A stretch of 64,000 nucleotides of DNA from Isoetes taiwanensis (GCA_021234155.1 JAJEKV010000011.1:3653069-3717068), one strand, 5' to 3'. Positions 23,552 to 35,330 are shown, counted from the first letter of the stretch. Notes: generated from the letters alone by a model not told the origin. Numbers and translations: made by a program.

Positions 23552-24160
23552 GAATAAATTACTAATCGTACATTTCTTATTAGCCGTAATGGATTTAGCT
23601 AAACTTGCCTAAGATTAATCTCAAAACTTTCTATCGTTTAGCTAAACTCTATATATTTTCCCTCTCACACTTTCTAGCATTTAGCTAAACTAACCCAAAA
23701 TTCATCCCGAAAATTTTTGTGGTGTGGTTAATGAAAAACATTAAGCTAAAATTACTATACTTTTTTTCCAACAGTTTTCATTTACTTTAGTTATTTTCTT
23801 TGTGGAAATATTTTAAAACAATGCTAGCTAACTATGTCTAGGCCTCAAATTACTCCATAGATGCTAAAAAACAAATTACTATTCACATATTTCTTATAAA
23901 CTAGAATGATGTTAGCTAAACTAACCCGAAATTCATTTCAAATCTTTCTATGGTTTAGCTAAACAATACAAAATTTCACTCTCTTATTTTTTAGCATTCG
24001 GCTAAAGAGGTCGAAGGTTGGCGTGGGCACGAGAAACGTTAAGCTAAAATTATTATTTTTTTCCAAATTTTTTCCATTTACTTTAGCCAACTTTTTTTGA
24101 AAAATGTGCTAAAGAATCGTCAAATAGCTAAGTTTAGCCCTTAAATTATTCCGTGATGTA
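23552..24160. repeat. Diverged tandem duplication (~300-bp units)
   Basis: Units of about 320 bp (23,552-23,871) and 290 bp (23,872-24,160) share the same order of phrases: ACATTTCTTATTA, TTAGCTAAAC, CTTTCTATGGTTTAGCTAAAC, TTTTAGCATTYGGCTAAA, ATTAAGCTAAAATTA and CATTTACTTTAG. GCTAAAC recurs throughout. Non-coding. Confidence 0.7.
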
Positions 24161-24734
24161 CAACATTGTAATAGTTTAGAGTGTTCTTGGCCAAAGATCT
24201 CAGTTTGTCTATAAATCAATCAATCATATGATTATATAAAGGATGGCAATCCGTTCCAACTTAATAATTTACATAAGAACTACTTCACATGCCAAACAAG
24301 TTGCAATTGGATTCACTACAACTGAATAACCTACACAAGAACCCTCGAATACAAACATGTATTACACAAATTGTAACCTTTCAATAGTTGTAATTGTTTG
24401 GCAACACTTCAGAAATTGGAAAGGACACCTGTTTCATCTCCAAATCCTTGAATAATATAACATGGCAACGATTCAACACTTCATGAATCGCAAAGAACAC
24501 CATTTTATCGTCGTACTTTATCTAGGAGTAATCATAGGCCCATGTATGCACGAGACCATACAAACAAGAGAGCGTTATCCTAATATATCCAATACAACAA
24601 CAATACACACATAAACACCTATCCACCATGTATACATGCCACATATCCAACATAATAATATATCAACCATGCACATACATATATGCATATAGAATGAACG
24701 TCCGCCGTGGACATCCAAATATTATTGTATTTAA

Positions 24735-24759
24735 GCCCGGCAACGCCGGGCATAACTAG
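24735..24759 (+). mobile_element. Helitron 3' terminus, plus strand (first)
   Basis: GCCCGGC-AAC-GCCGGGC hairpin (7-bp stem, AAC loop) at 24,735-24,751, then ATAA and the terminal CTAG, followed by T. The element body lies upstream. It is the same structural type as the ends at 9041 and 29,728, with base changes in the stem that preserve pairing relative to the 9041 copy. Confidence 0.85.
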
Positions 24760-26940
24760 TAAAAATAAAAAAGCAAAAAACATTGGCAACATCCCATAAC
24801 ACAACCAAACAAAAACTAGTCAAATTTCTTTGTATCTACTTTGTTAATTTGGAAGTTTCCGGCATGGCCGAAAATGTTTTTGGTTTTTTTTTAATGTCAT
24901 TTCCTAAGATTGTTTATGGTTTGGTTGCCGGAAACTATTTCCGTTCTTTCAAAAATCGGGATCATTTTCTTTGTATTATTATTTCGACCAAGGTTTCTTA
25001 TTTGTGTGGAGTTTTCCCAATCTTTCCTTTTCTGGATCTTCTTATCGGATTTCAAGTGTCGAGTAAATATTCATGGCAGCTTATGCGCTTCTAGCAGATA
25101 TGGGAGACGTTACATGGGTGTGGAAAAGGAAAGCCAGAAACTGGAATCTTACAGATTGTTTTAGCCGGGTTGCGATTGTCCGGCCCGGATATTTGGCCGA
25201 AACTGATCTCAGAATGAAATTTCTTCGAATACTATATGCACGGTTGTTTTTTGGAATTCCTATAACAGGGTAGTCTGTGCTTTGTTGAAGAACAAAAGGA
25301 AGAAGAGTGCAGGAGGTTTCTCCAAAAGGCAGACGAGTGCAGGAGGTATAGGATTGGTCTAATCTTTTGTGCTAATTCTAGGCTATGTTATTAACAACGT
25401 TTTGCAGCTTAGTTGAGTGATTTCCTTTTTGATGTGATGGAAAACCCCCTCTAAGAAGTACTTTGCCGTAGTGGTTTTGCAAGGTTTTGCCGATGCAGAT
25501 TGGATCAGGTATTTATTAAATCCCTACAGTTTTGCATCGTTGTTTGTATGATTTGACACTTTCTATTCTTTGCTCAAGCAAGCAAACTTGACATACTTGA
25601 AGATGCGCCACATTCTACTGGGTCTTCAAAGATTGCACGCCAAAGAACTCATTCAGATTGCATTCTAAAGATCATGTAAGGTATAACAGCTGTTTTAAAA
25701 TTCTGTTTGATGCTTTAAGGACCTCATCCAGATTGATCATGCAAGGTATGACAATTTCCTTTAAAATTCGTTTGATGGGTTGGTATTGAATGGACTATCT
25801 ATGTTTCTAACCGTCACTCTTGCACGTAAGGGATTTGAAGGGCATCTTTGAAGTAGATCTGAAAAGCCCATATGCCTTATTCTTAAATGGTAAGAGAAGG
25901 AAAAGCTTTGATTTATTTGGTGATGTATGAGGTAGCAGAAGCAGAAAAGGTATGCGGATATCGAAGCACAAAATTTAGAGTTTATTTCATTGAGAAGTAT
26001 GCTCCTATCCACTTGAGATGTCCGTTTTTTGTTGTTGTTGATGTTGTTTTTCAGATGCCCAAATGCTTAACATGTCGTAATGACTTGCCACTGTTTAAGA
26101 TGTTAACCCGTCTTTGCAATTACATTGTTTCGTATATGTACCTACTGCATTTCTGAAATTAGGCTTAGCAACTTACCAAATTGTGAAGTTAAGCTTGATG
26201 GTTCTAGCTTTTGCAAAACACATAGATCTTCATCTTGCAGATAATTGTTCTATGTACAAATATCATGTCATATATAAAAAGTAATTGACTAGAAGACAAG
26301 AAAGATTGACTATTTGCCTACATGTTTTCAGTTCAGACATGTGACTATTAACTTTTAGGACTCAACGAAAAGTTTTAGATGCAAAAGTTGGAATAATATA
26401 ATCTTTCTGCTTTGCAGGCGAAAATATCATGAAAGCTGGTTGCGCTTCTCTTTGCCTTTGCTATTCAATGTCTAAGTGGGTTCGTCTGCACTATTTTGGA
26501 AGAATCAGGAGGATATCCAATTCTCTTTATTTGATGTTGAGCCTGATATTGTCTTACCTGCTGTTGAGAATTGGGATCTTTGCAATTATGATCTCTACCT
26601 AAGGGCTTCAGACCCTTTGAATTCCTTCACATGTAAGAACATTCTTCTCAAAGCCTTACTAATTTGTTTCACATCTTATTTGTGTCTGGCAGGTCATATT
26701 TACCATTGGGTGTAAAGAACAATGGAACGATGGATGGGCCATGCAATGACATCAATAATAACCAAGTAAGGCATGTTCTTTCTTTATGACAATTCATGGT
26801 ACAGACATTAAAGCTAATTGTTAATGCAAATAAGATTGGAAAAACTTATAATTCAATGAGATATTACTATCCGTTTAGATTTTAAATCCGTTTTCAAGTT
26901 ATAGCCATAAGCTGTTATGTACGGGACCAAAACTTTGCGA
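24760..26940. other. Helitron body, no recognised gene
   Basis: Between two same-orientation Helitron 3' ends, so probably the 5' part of the element ending at 29,728. Exon-like pieces may exist (for example 26,476-26,720, bounded by possible splice sites), but I could not assign any to a protein family. Confidence 0.35.
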
Positions 26941-26944
26941 CACT

Positions 26945-27105
26945 GTCATTGGAGTGGTACCATATGTTGATCTCAAATTTTATTGTGTATGACACTCTAA
27001 AAGATTGGGTTATAAAAGGTTCTGCCTCTGATACTAAGGATGATTCTGAATTCAATGTAGTCCCAAAGCTAGGATGTGATGTTGTAGCTGGAGCACTTGG
27101 TCACA
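26945..27105 (+). pseudogene. ADNT1-like mitochondrial carrier fragment, piece 1
   Basis: Reads VIGVVPYVDLKFYCV, then in another frame VYDTLKDWVIKG, DTKDDSEFNVVPKLGCDVVA and GALG. This matches the order of motifs near the fifth transmembrane segment of plant adenine nucleotide transporter 1-type carriers (VVPYVGLNF.VYE.LKDWL, then LACGAVAGT.GQ). The frame break and the missing remainder show that it is dead. The same exon recurs at 28,040-28,130. Confidence 0.7.
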
Positions 27106-27109
27106 ACAA

Positions 27110-27440
27110 GCTTCAAGGACATATGTCTTGCTCTAGAACCAGCATGGCTTGCCATAGAACTAACAGGGCTTGCATTGTTATTGTCATATCCCTGGCTGTA
27201 AAGATTTTCATAGCCACAAGCACCACTGTCATAGCCAAATTCGTTTAAAAATGGAGAAATTGCTAACTTAAAGCAAATAAAAACACCTGTACTATTATGA
27301 TAAAGAAAGATAAGAGATCTTGAAAACTGTACCCATAGTTCTGCCAGCATCTCTGCCTCCATAGAATTAGCATGGCGGTAGCTCCAACTGCCTTGAGCAA
27401 GGCTTTTAGGGCAAGAACATGCTATCAAAGCCAAGAACAT
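27110..27440 (-). pseudogene. Alpha-expansin gene fragment
   Basis: Exon 1 (ATG at 27,440 to about 27,333) encodes a signal peptide ending near SLAQGSWSYRHA. After a one-frame slip it reads FYGGRDAGRTMG and ends at a GTACAG donor. The next exon (about 27,240 down to 27,110) reads GACGYENLYSQGYDNNNAS. FYGG.DA.GTMGGACGYGNLYSQGY is the hallmark of the expansin double-psi beta-barrel domain, which loosens cell walls. The rest, including the HFD motif and the CBM63 domain, is missing. It runs opposite to the host Helitron and the carrier fragments. Confidence 0.75.
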
Positions 27441-27917
27441 GGTTTTTTTCAAGAAATAGACCTACCTGTGACTACCACTGCTCGACCTCTGGACAGAAAA
27501 GCAATGGGAATTTCCTTTATTTCAATGGGCTGCCACAGTGACCAAAAGTGTAAAACTTATTAATATACATGAAATACCTGGTGACCATAGTCATTAGATT
27601 TTATTTGTTAGAGCAAGAATTGTTAAAATCAAAGCCTGCATTATCTGGCTACTGCACAAACGAGAGTCTGCAGCAATTTGGATGTATAGCTTGGCCCCTT
27701 TCTAAGTTGAAAATTTGAGGGCATAATTCTGCACAAATCTATGAGTTTTGGCACTGTGGCAATCTGCACAAATCCATCTAGAAGCAAGATTATAATTAAC
27801 CAAGCTTGCATCTGTGTTAAAGCATGTTTTGAAAATGTGGAGCTTAACCTGTTCTTCAGTTTTATGCTGCAACTTCTGCTGTTACTATTGAACAAGCCTG
27901 CTACTTACTCACTACAT

Positions 27918-28130
27918 ATGGTCAGAGAGCGTTTGACAGTGCAAACGGCATTTTTTGGGAAATATGGACGCATGGTCCATGCAACCTCTACTATTGTAAA
28001 AGAGGAGGGCTGGAGCGCATTATACAAAGCCTAGCTGCTATTTATCATTGGAATGGTACCATATGCTAATCTCGAATTTTGCTATATATGAGACTAAAAT
28101 GTTGGGTTGTAAAACATTCGGCCTCTGCAC
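27918..28130 (+). pseudogene. ADNT1-like mitochondrial carrier fragment, piece 2
   Basis: Reads MVRERLTVQT, GRMVHATSTIVKEEGWSALY, a stop, then IIGMVPYANLEF. MVRGRLTVQT followed by HA..TV.REEG..ALY and IGVVPYVGLNF is characteristic of plant ADNT1-type AMP/ATP carriers of the mitochondrial inner membrane. Its last part duplicates the exon at 26,945, so the captured segment was duplicated before or after capture. Premature stops and frame breaks make it a pseudogene. Confidence 0.75.
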
Positions 28131-29700
28131 AAATGATTATTTCTAATGTTGTATTGTTTTTGTGCTAATGTTGTATTGTTTTTGTGCAGTGCACATGGTA
28201 TGGAAGAAGGTTTTGATAGCTGATTATGTAATGTGCAACTGTATCCATTGAGGATTTTCATATAATAATATTAGTACAATGCATTATAATGATTGTTTAT
28301 GGCTATAACAAGATATCCAACATTCAATATCCTAATTATTCATCATTCTTCTATATCCAATATTACATGAGACTTTGAGAAAGAAAGCGGATATTGGTTC
28401 TACGTATCCTCCCAACTCTTTCTACATTCTTTAATTTAGGCATGGATTGGGATCAAATATATGGCAATATTAGGTTTAAAAATGTTAATAGGCAGATACA
28501 GAACATGCTATTCCTTTCATCGCAAAGAATAATATTTTGTAACTTCTTTAATGTCCTGAAGACTATACTGAACCAGTATAAAGGGTGCGATGGAGATAGA
28601 CCTACAACATGCATTTATTCATAACAGATGCATTTTTTTGTGATTATCACGCATTTGTTGCATTTGTTCACGATGCATCCCCATGTTCTTTAACCACCCC
28701 TCACAATATTTTTCGATAGCTTTCAGATTTGGCAAGCAAGTCACAACTTAATGAATAGCTCCCGATAAACTATTGGTACTAAGGCTTAGATTTTAAGATA
28801 CAACTCCTTTAAGGCAACACAAATTCCTCTTTAGCGTCCGAAGATTTCAAGGATTTAGAGTTGATTAATAATAGAAGTAAAATACATATAGAGCCAAATG
28901 TGTAATCCTACATGCACACCAGAAAATGGAAAAGTCACAACCTTTTTTTAATGTAATTATGGACTTTATGTAACTACATACCCATATGCAATCAAATCTT
29001 ACCCGTCACTTATATCAAAACTTGGAGCCGTGGTAAATATCTTAAAAAAAAATTGTTGCAATATCATTAGCACAAGGTGAAACATTTACGACATAATCCA
29101 ACTATGTACACCACTAGCAGAGTAAATGGTGTTCTTCACTGGAATAGAAATTGAGATGACCTATTTGTTGTAATTCCGCATGAATGAATGTGTCGGTAAT
29201 TTATGTCCTAAAAATACAATGTCTTTTGTCAACTATACAACTTAAGAATTTTTAAAGGAATAGCCATTGTTATTTCAATACATAGACCATCATTGGTGCC
29301 TGCAAATGTATAAGTTAAAAGATAACACAAATGATTGTCATATAGGGCAATTCAACACACCCAGCACGAGCAATTTTTCTATATCTATTGGATCTACATC
29401 TACAAGCTCATAATTCCTTGCAATGAAACTATACTTTTGCCTGACAACCTCATCATTGCTTGCAATGAAACCATACTTCCAGACCATCACATTTGACATG
29501 CACAACTTCTTATCATTGGTATTATTGGACATCTATGCTCTGCAACCCCACCCCTCAATATAGAAGATTCTTGCTAAGCTCGACGACGCGAATAGTTGCA
29601 GTGGAGATGCCCAAATTTTTGTATATGAAATACATATGGCAAGAATGCAAATTTTGGGCTCCATTGTTGCTTCCACAACCACCTTTCAAATTGTTACTAG
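28131..29700. other. Helitron 3' body, no recognised gene
   Basis: AT-rich sequence leading to the Helitron terminus at 29,728. No protein family or RNA gene recognised. Confidence 0.4.
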
Positions 29701-29728
29701 GCCCGGCAACGCCGGGCACCATAACTAG
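29701..29728 (+). mobile_element. Helitron 3' terminus, plus strand (second)
   Basis: GCCCGGC-AAC-GCCGGGC hairpin (29,701-29,717), ACCATAA spacer, terminal CTAG, then T. The hairpin is identical to that at 24,735; only the spacer is three bases longer. The two elements belong to one family. The ADNT1-like and expansin fragments lie in its body. Confidence 0.85.
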
Positions 29729-30080
29729 TATAGTTTAATTTCTGAAATTAGAAAATTTGCCAATTTCTTTGTAAAATGTAGGTGTGGAGATTGCCGAACA
29801 TAGCCGAAGCTCTTGGCTGTGGGCACGTAAGATATGTTAAAATTGCCTCTTTTCCTGCAGCGGCAATTCCTACTGCTTCATAAATGTGAATGATTGTTGT
29901 GAAGAGTCCAACCCTAGCTATAGCGCAAGAAAAGTTCCATCTTTTGCCACAACAATAAATAGCCCTTCTTTTTTTTTGCCGAGACTGATGTAGAAAAGAC
30001 TTTATGCAGATTTGGGTCAGATTCAGCCGACTTACAGCGCCAACTTTATTGGCTCCCGAAACCAAGTTCGCGAACCAAGT

Positions 30081-30290
30081 GGGTTCGCCCAGGCGAACCC
30101 GAAAATTCACCACCGGCTAACCCGCGAAAGTTCGCCTCGGGCCGACGCGGGCGCGAGGCCGCGCTGGGGCCTGTGGCCTTCCCTACCGGGCTCGCTCGGG
30201 CGAACCCAACCCGGTTAGCGCAGGCTTGGCAAAAGCGAAGCTGGGGCGGGAGTACGGGCAGAGTAGCCACCTGGTTCGCCCGGGCGAACC
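30081..30290. repeat. Subterminal palindrome cluster, left (3 copies)
   Basis: Copies of the near-palindrome GGGTTCGCCCGGGCGAACCC lie at 30,081-30,100, 30,188-30,207 and 30,273-30,290. A half-site occurs at about 30,354-30,362. Confidence 0.85.
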
Positions 30291-31299
30291 CCTGGCCGGA
30301 GTATGGCGGCCGCAGGGCCGCAGGGTACGGGCAAGCCGGTGGGCAGAGCCACCGGGTTCGCCATAACCCCCGCGTAGGTGGCCGGGCAGTACGGGGCGGC
30401 ATTTGCGGGGGGCGGATGGCGGGCCGTCGGCCGTCACCCGGGTTCCGCGGAGTCTGCGGACCATCGGGCCCATGGCATCGTCCCCCCTCCCCCTAGATCC
30501 CGGTACATTATCATAACAATGTTAGGCAAATGAAAGTCACATATTTTTCTAGAAATTTCTTGGCCGGCTTCTCTTTGTCATTCTCGGGACGCTCCTTGTG
30601 CAGCTTCGAGAACAAGCTCTGGCGAGAAGAAGCTCCGAAGCAACTCGATAATGGGATCGATTGGAGAAGCGTGGCTCCTTAGCCCTGTTAAAAACAAGTA
30701 TTTCGCCTTCCTTTTTCTTTCTTTTGAACGATTTTGAGATGCATTGGCGATTTTGAGTCTTGTTTTGAGCTCCATTGACAAAATTATAAGTGTGCTTTCA
30801 TTACAATTGCATCTAGGTTCCCTATTGCCATCCCTATTGCTACACTTGGTGAGAGTTGCCCATCATAATAAAATATGTTTCCTTAAGTGGAAGCTTATTT
30901 ATATTTGTTGAAGCTTATTTTATTTCTTTGAATGTTTGAACTTATTTTTATTTGTTGAAGCTTGTTTTTATTTGTTGAAGCTTCTCCTTTATTTCTTAAA
31001 GCTTCTCTTCGTGTGACTCATAATCACCGGAATTGGATATCTATTTGAGCACTCTACATTTATCCGCCAGAGACCATGTCTCGCCCGCAGGCGATTCCCC
31101 GGTCGGCATGGATGGCGTCCCTTGCCATTTGGCCTCTGAGGCGACATGGATGTCCCCGGACGCATCGGTAGCATTGTCGAATGGTACCCCAACTGGCACT
31201 GTCTTATCCCGCTAGGTATGTTTTGTGTGCTTGTTAACCGTATTTGTTTTGTGACAGGGAATACCATATGCATTTGGTGCCTGGTGCGCAGGGTCACGT

Positions 31300-32640
31300 C
31301 TATTGAGAGCGGTCGGGCCACACCGCAGATTTGTTGTGGTGGATTTGCACAAAGACACACAGGTGTATACACTTTGTGGACAAGAGTCGCCACCGACCGG
31401 ATTTCGGGGATTGACCCTTGATGGAGCTTGGGGCCACCATCGAGCCACCATGCAGATCAATGGTGGCCCACGTATTGAACATTCCGGGCGAGTGGTGCAA
31501 CCCCGCCAATTGCGTGAGAGAGTGGTGTCCGAAAGCGGGAGGGCTGCAAAACATCGAGAAGATCCCGCAAAAAAGCCGCGACGTGATGATGGAGGCCGGG
31601 CACAGACATAGAGAGGCGAGGAGACAAGGCGCAACAACGATGCGCCTACAGCATGTCCTTACCCCTGAGGCGGCCCTAGATGCCTTCCCTGAGGGGCCGG
31701 ACGCCATGTTTTATGAGGCCAAAGCCACATGGCGAGGGAGCTTGAGAGGATGCAGCCCTATCATGAAGGTCGCATTAGAGTCAGAGCTAGTGGCACAGGT
31801 GGCGTTCGGCAGGAAGACTGGACCGCACATGCTATGCTCAATGACTGGGCCATTGCACAGAGGATCGGTGGCCATTTGCCCACAGAGGAGGAGTTGCTAG
31901 CTGAGCTCCGCAGGATACGGGAGTCTCAGCCAGGTTACGATGCGGAGTCATCTTTGCCACCAGTTTCTTTGGATATGAGCATCCACACTCCAACTGATCC
32001 CTCCTTCGCCCGGGAGGTGAGTGGCTTGCAGGCCGACAGGGAAGAGTTCCAGTCAGAGGTAGGGACCAGGTCAGATCCAGCCCCCACTCATGAGACATGT
32101 CGTTGCCCGGCCGACCGATCTGGCCATGGCCCCCTCCTTCCATAGGGCGCCTGCGCGGTGACAGGGCTGACCCGCCGAGGGGTCGCCAGGTCCTCGATGA
32201 TATCATGAGGACGGCGATGGCAGGCACGGGCATGGCACACACATTGACTTCGCCATTTCCGCCTGATCGCAATGTCGAGGGAGCAGAGGCATGGATAAGA
32301 GACCGAGCACGCGGTTTTTTCATGTACCACGCTGGAGAGTTCGACAGGCACCCACAGACGGTCGGCACAGTTCCCAGAGCACTTACAGATCCCGGCTAGG
32401 TTACATCTTCAGTCCCTTTTCTGGGAAGAGGTTAGGGTGTTCACGCACTTTTACGGCCAGCAGATCACCGAACACCTTGCCATGGTTGCGAGCAGGGCGT
32501 CAGATGGTGCGGCGACTTGGATATTGCAAGAGGGCGCTGGGCCAGCATGCGGCGTACAACTAACATCTGACCTCCTCGAGGCGTGCGCCCCTGATGGACA
32601 GTGGGAGGAGGGGCACATTCGAGTGTTGATGAGGTACGTG
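31300..32640 (+). pseudogene. Unknown coding tract of the 30-34.5 kb element, plus strand
   Basis: Protein-like segments in shifting frames: VLTPEAALDAFPEGPDAMFY near 31,655, then (other frame) DWTAHAMLNDWAIAQRIGG and EEELLAELRRIRESQPGYDA near 31,820-31,950, then RQVLDDIMRTAMAGTG near 32,190, and QIPARLHLQSLFWEEVRVFT followed by HFYGQQITEHLAMVASRA near 32,385-32,500. The composition is that of a real soluble protein, but at least three frame changes and several stops break it. I recognise no family. It lies inside the palindrome-ended element and is probably its transposase or an accessory protein. Confidence 0.45.
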
Positions 32641-32845
32641 TCGGGTTTATGTTTAGGAGTGATGTGGCCCGTAGTAGTCGGGCTGCTTTATTGTAGGGTG
32701 TACTGGTACCAACAGAGACTCAGTGGTCACTGTTAGTGCTGTTTGGGATCTATCTAGCTAGAAGCTTTTCTCCGTAATCATGTAATCATGTATGTAACAT
32801 TATATGCAACATTATTTATGTGATAATGCTACGAGTGATGGCATA

Positions 32846-33676
32846 TCAGTTTGCTGTGTGGCCTCTCACTCGTGCGCGAGGTCGTGGTGGTTGGTCCCTC
32901 GCTGCGGTCGGCCTTGCACGCCATCTGTGGACTCCACTGCGGGCATGTTCTTGCTGTCTGTCGTAACCGCCATGAAAGACGTGAACCGGGGGGCCGGCTG
33001 CATCTCTATAGAATCGTATCTGCCTGCGAACCTTGGATATAATTTCACGCACATCTCCTGGGTCAAGAGCATGAGCATTTTGCATAGTGGCTTGCACAGT
33101 CTGACACCCTGCTCTAGCACCGACGATCTCGAATAGATATCTGAGGTACAGCTGAACATGAACACAAGCCTGAGTACAAACCTATAGATACATTGGGGTC
33201 TTGACAAAACACAAATATGAATTACAAAGCAACACATTATACTACTTGTTTCCCATTCATAAAAAATATTATACATTGTTTTTGTCCATTCTGAGGACTT
33301 GACAATTGGATGCAACGACTTGCATCATTATCTGCACATCCAACATTGTTTCATCTTTATTTGGCTCGGTGAGCCATTCTACCGGTCGTTCCCCGCAGGG
33401 AACGCCGGACGTTAAAGCAATCAGAAGCTCCCTTTCACTCATCGCTGCAACTTGACGGTGAAAGGAGCGGGAGGAGTAGGGGGATTGCTTGTCCCTTAGA
33501 GGAGGAGGAGGAGGAGGAAGTGGGGATTCTTTGGAGATGTCCCTAGGAGGAAGAGGAGGAGGAGCATTACTGCTAGAAGGGACACAACGTGCGAAGACGG
33601 TCTTCAATTGGCGGACCATTGTAACAAGATGGGCAAGAAGAATGGCAACAGTTTCCACAGAAAATGACAATATCAA
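32846..33676 (-). pseudogene. Unknown proline-rich coding tract, minus strand
   Basis: The first part (33,676 to about 33,300) reads with clusters PPPLPPRDISKESPLPPPPP, then SERELLIALTSGVPCGERPV, WLTEPNKDETMLDVQIMMQV and VASNCQVL. After a probable intron with a CCTCAG acceptor near 33,145 comes GCQTVQATMQNAHALDPGDV, REIISKVRRQIRFYRDAAGP and VHVFHGGYDRQQEHA. It converges on the plus-strand tract. Proline-rich N-terminus and helical C-terminus, family unknown. It may be a second protein of the same element. Confidence 0.4.
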
Positions 33677-34023
33677 GCAATTTCCCTGCCATTTTTAGAA
33701 TAAAACATTTTAACAAAATATGGACCAGAACAAGAAAAAAATTGCCCACCAAGTTTCTAATAGAAACTCACTTGAGCGGATAGACCTTGCCGCGGAGATT
33801 GGCTTCAAGATCAGCGCTGGACTTGAACTTCGCTCGAGCGCCACAGGAGGTTCACATATAAACTCGAGCGCCACCGAAGGTTCATATATATACTCCAGAA
33901 TTGTTTGCACTCGCTATACTCAAGGTTCATAGATTCCTTTTCGTTTTTTGCAGCACCGAAAGTTGGATTCAACACCGAAAGTTGGATTTCCCTCCACCGA
34001 ACGGTCAGGTACGGCAGGGCCCT

Positions 34024-34405
34024 GGATTCGCCTGGGCGAACCCGGTAGGGTGCCCAGGTACGCCCTGCCAGCGGGTTGCAGCCATAATGGGGCTGTCGTA
34101 CGGGCCTGCCACCCAGGATTCGCCTGGGCGAACCCGGTAGGGTGGCGGTACTGTACCGCCGGTACCGGCCATAATGGGGTCGTGCATGCGGGCACGCCAC
34201 CCGGATTCACACAGGGGCGAACCCGGTAGGGTGGCCAGGTACTCCTGAGTGTCTGCAGACGAACTCTGGTTAGGGGTTCGCTTGGGCGAACCCGGCAGCA
34301 ATGCCAAGTAAGCCAGCCGCCCCCGCCACGCCTGCGCCCGGGTTCGCCTGGGCGAATCCGTCGGGTTCGCTTAGGCGAATTCTCAGGGTTCGCCCAAGCG
34401 AACCC
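34024..34405. repeat. Subterminal palindrome cluster, right (7 copies)
   Basis: Copies of GGRTTCGCYTGGGCGAACCC at 34,024, 34,116, 34,203 (degenerate), 34,274, 34,340, 34,363 and 34,386. Spacing of the first four is about 70-92 bp, and the last three are packed at 23 bp. Confidence 0.85.
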
Positions 34406-35217
34406 ACTTGGCCGCCCAACTTCGTTTCGGGGGCCATTCGAAGCACCGAACTTACAGGGATCTACGGACCGAGAAGCAACCCGACTTCTCCTAAAACTTT
34501 ACGAGACAAGCCCATCTGATAAATGCCTTGCAATATACAGTTTTTGACATCCTAGAAATGGGCCAATCAACCCATATCTGGATATATACGGGTGCTGGAG
34601 TAATAGGAAGATCTAGTGTTGGATTGACAAACCCATTTGTAGTCCCGAATTTTTAGTCCCAAATGAAACCCTTTTCTACTTCCGGGGAGAATCTCAAAGG
34701 CTAAGAACATCCATGCCGGATTAGTTCAAACCCAAGTCAGAAATTCGACTGCTATACAAAAATTGGATGGAAGAACGCTTCAATTTGGCCGAAGAACAAG
34801 AATCCAAGAATCAAACACTTCTAAACAGATTTAAAATGCTGCAGATCGCTGCTAAGGCACTACAAACTGCTATGAATCTATCAATTAAGAAATATTAATA
34901 AAGTGCAATTAGATTGGAGCCTCCAGATTGGAGACTCGACGGACGAATATTTAAGCTGCAAGCAATGGACCGGATCTACAAACTTTCGACAACAGAAATA
35001 GCTGGAGCTATGCAGAAGCCAGTGAGAAATAACTGGAGGCGAAAACATGGCAAGATTGGCAAGGATTCGAGAAGAAGAGATGGCTCCCGGAATCAGGTGA
35101 TATGGCAAGAACAGGCTCTCTCTGGGCATAGTGGCAAGAACAAGGCAGTCAACACATTTGAAAATGACCACAAATTTCTATATCAGATGGGTCTCATCGT
35201 TTTCTTTATCAAATATC

Positions 35218-35330
35218 TAGCATAATCACAGGGGGTCTTTTTTGTGTTTTTGTACGATATTCACAAAGGTTTTCCTATGATTTCATGGCCGTATTCATCC
35301 AGGTGTACTGAACAGTATTTCTAGAGTGCC
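35218..35330 (+). repeat. Dispersed end module, copy 2
   Basis: TAGCATAATCACAGGGGGT start and AGTATTTCTAGAGTGCC end, as at 14,951 and 47,529. Confidence 0.6.

Larger units (their letters stand above)
30055..34431. mobile_element. Unclassified DNA element with palindrome-rich inverted ends
   Basis: The bases from 30,055 to 30,109 are inverted at 34,431-34,377 (CCCGAAAC, AAGTT, CCAAGTGGGTTCGC and GAATTC-like phrases in the same order). These ends bracket two convergent, GC-rich, decayed coding tracts that differ in composition from the AT-rich flanks. Both ends carry multiple copies of a 20-bp palindrome. This looks like a TIR DNA transposon with subterminal transposase-binding repeats, as in CACTA or MULE elements, but the proteins match no family I recognise and the exact termini and target duplication are not resolved. 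Confidence 0.55.

Noticed and set aside
30012-30496. GC-rich open frames on both strands at 30.0-30.5 kb
   Set aside because: Gly/Arg/Pro-rich products of the palindromic subterminal repeats. They appear on both strands and have no domain.
31418-31900. 160-residue plus-strand frame as an intact gene
   Set aside because: The protein-like signal moves to another frame at about 31,730; the rest of this frame is the shadow of the real one.
30081-34405. CRISPR-like array (regular palindromic repeats)
   Set aside because: Spacing is irregular, repeats are diverged, they lie at both inverted ends of one element, and the context is eukaryotic.
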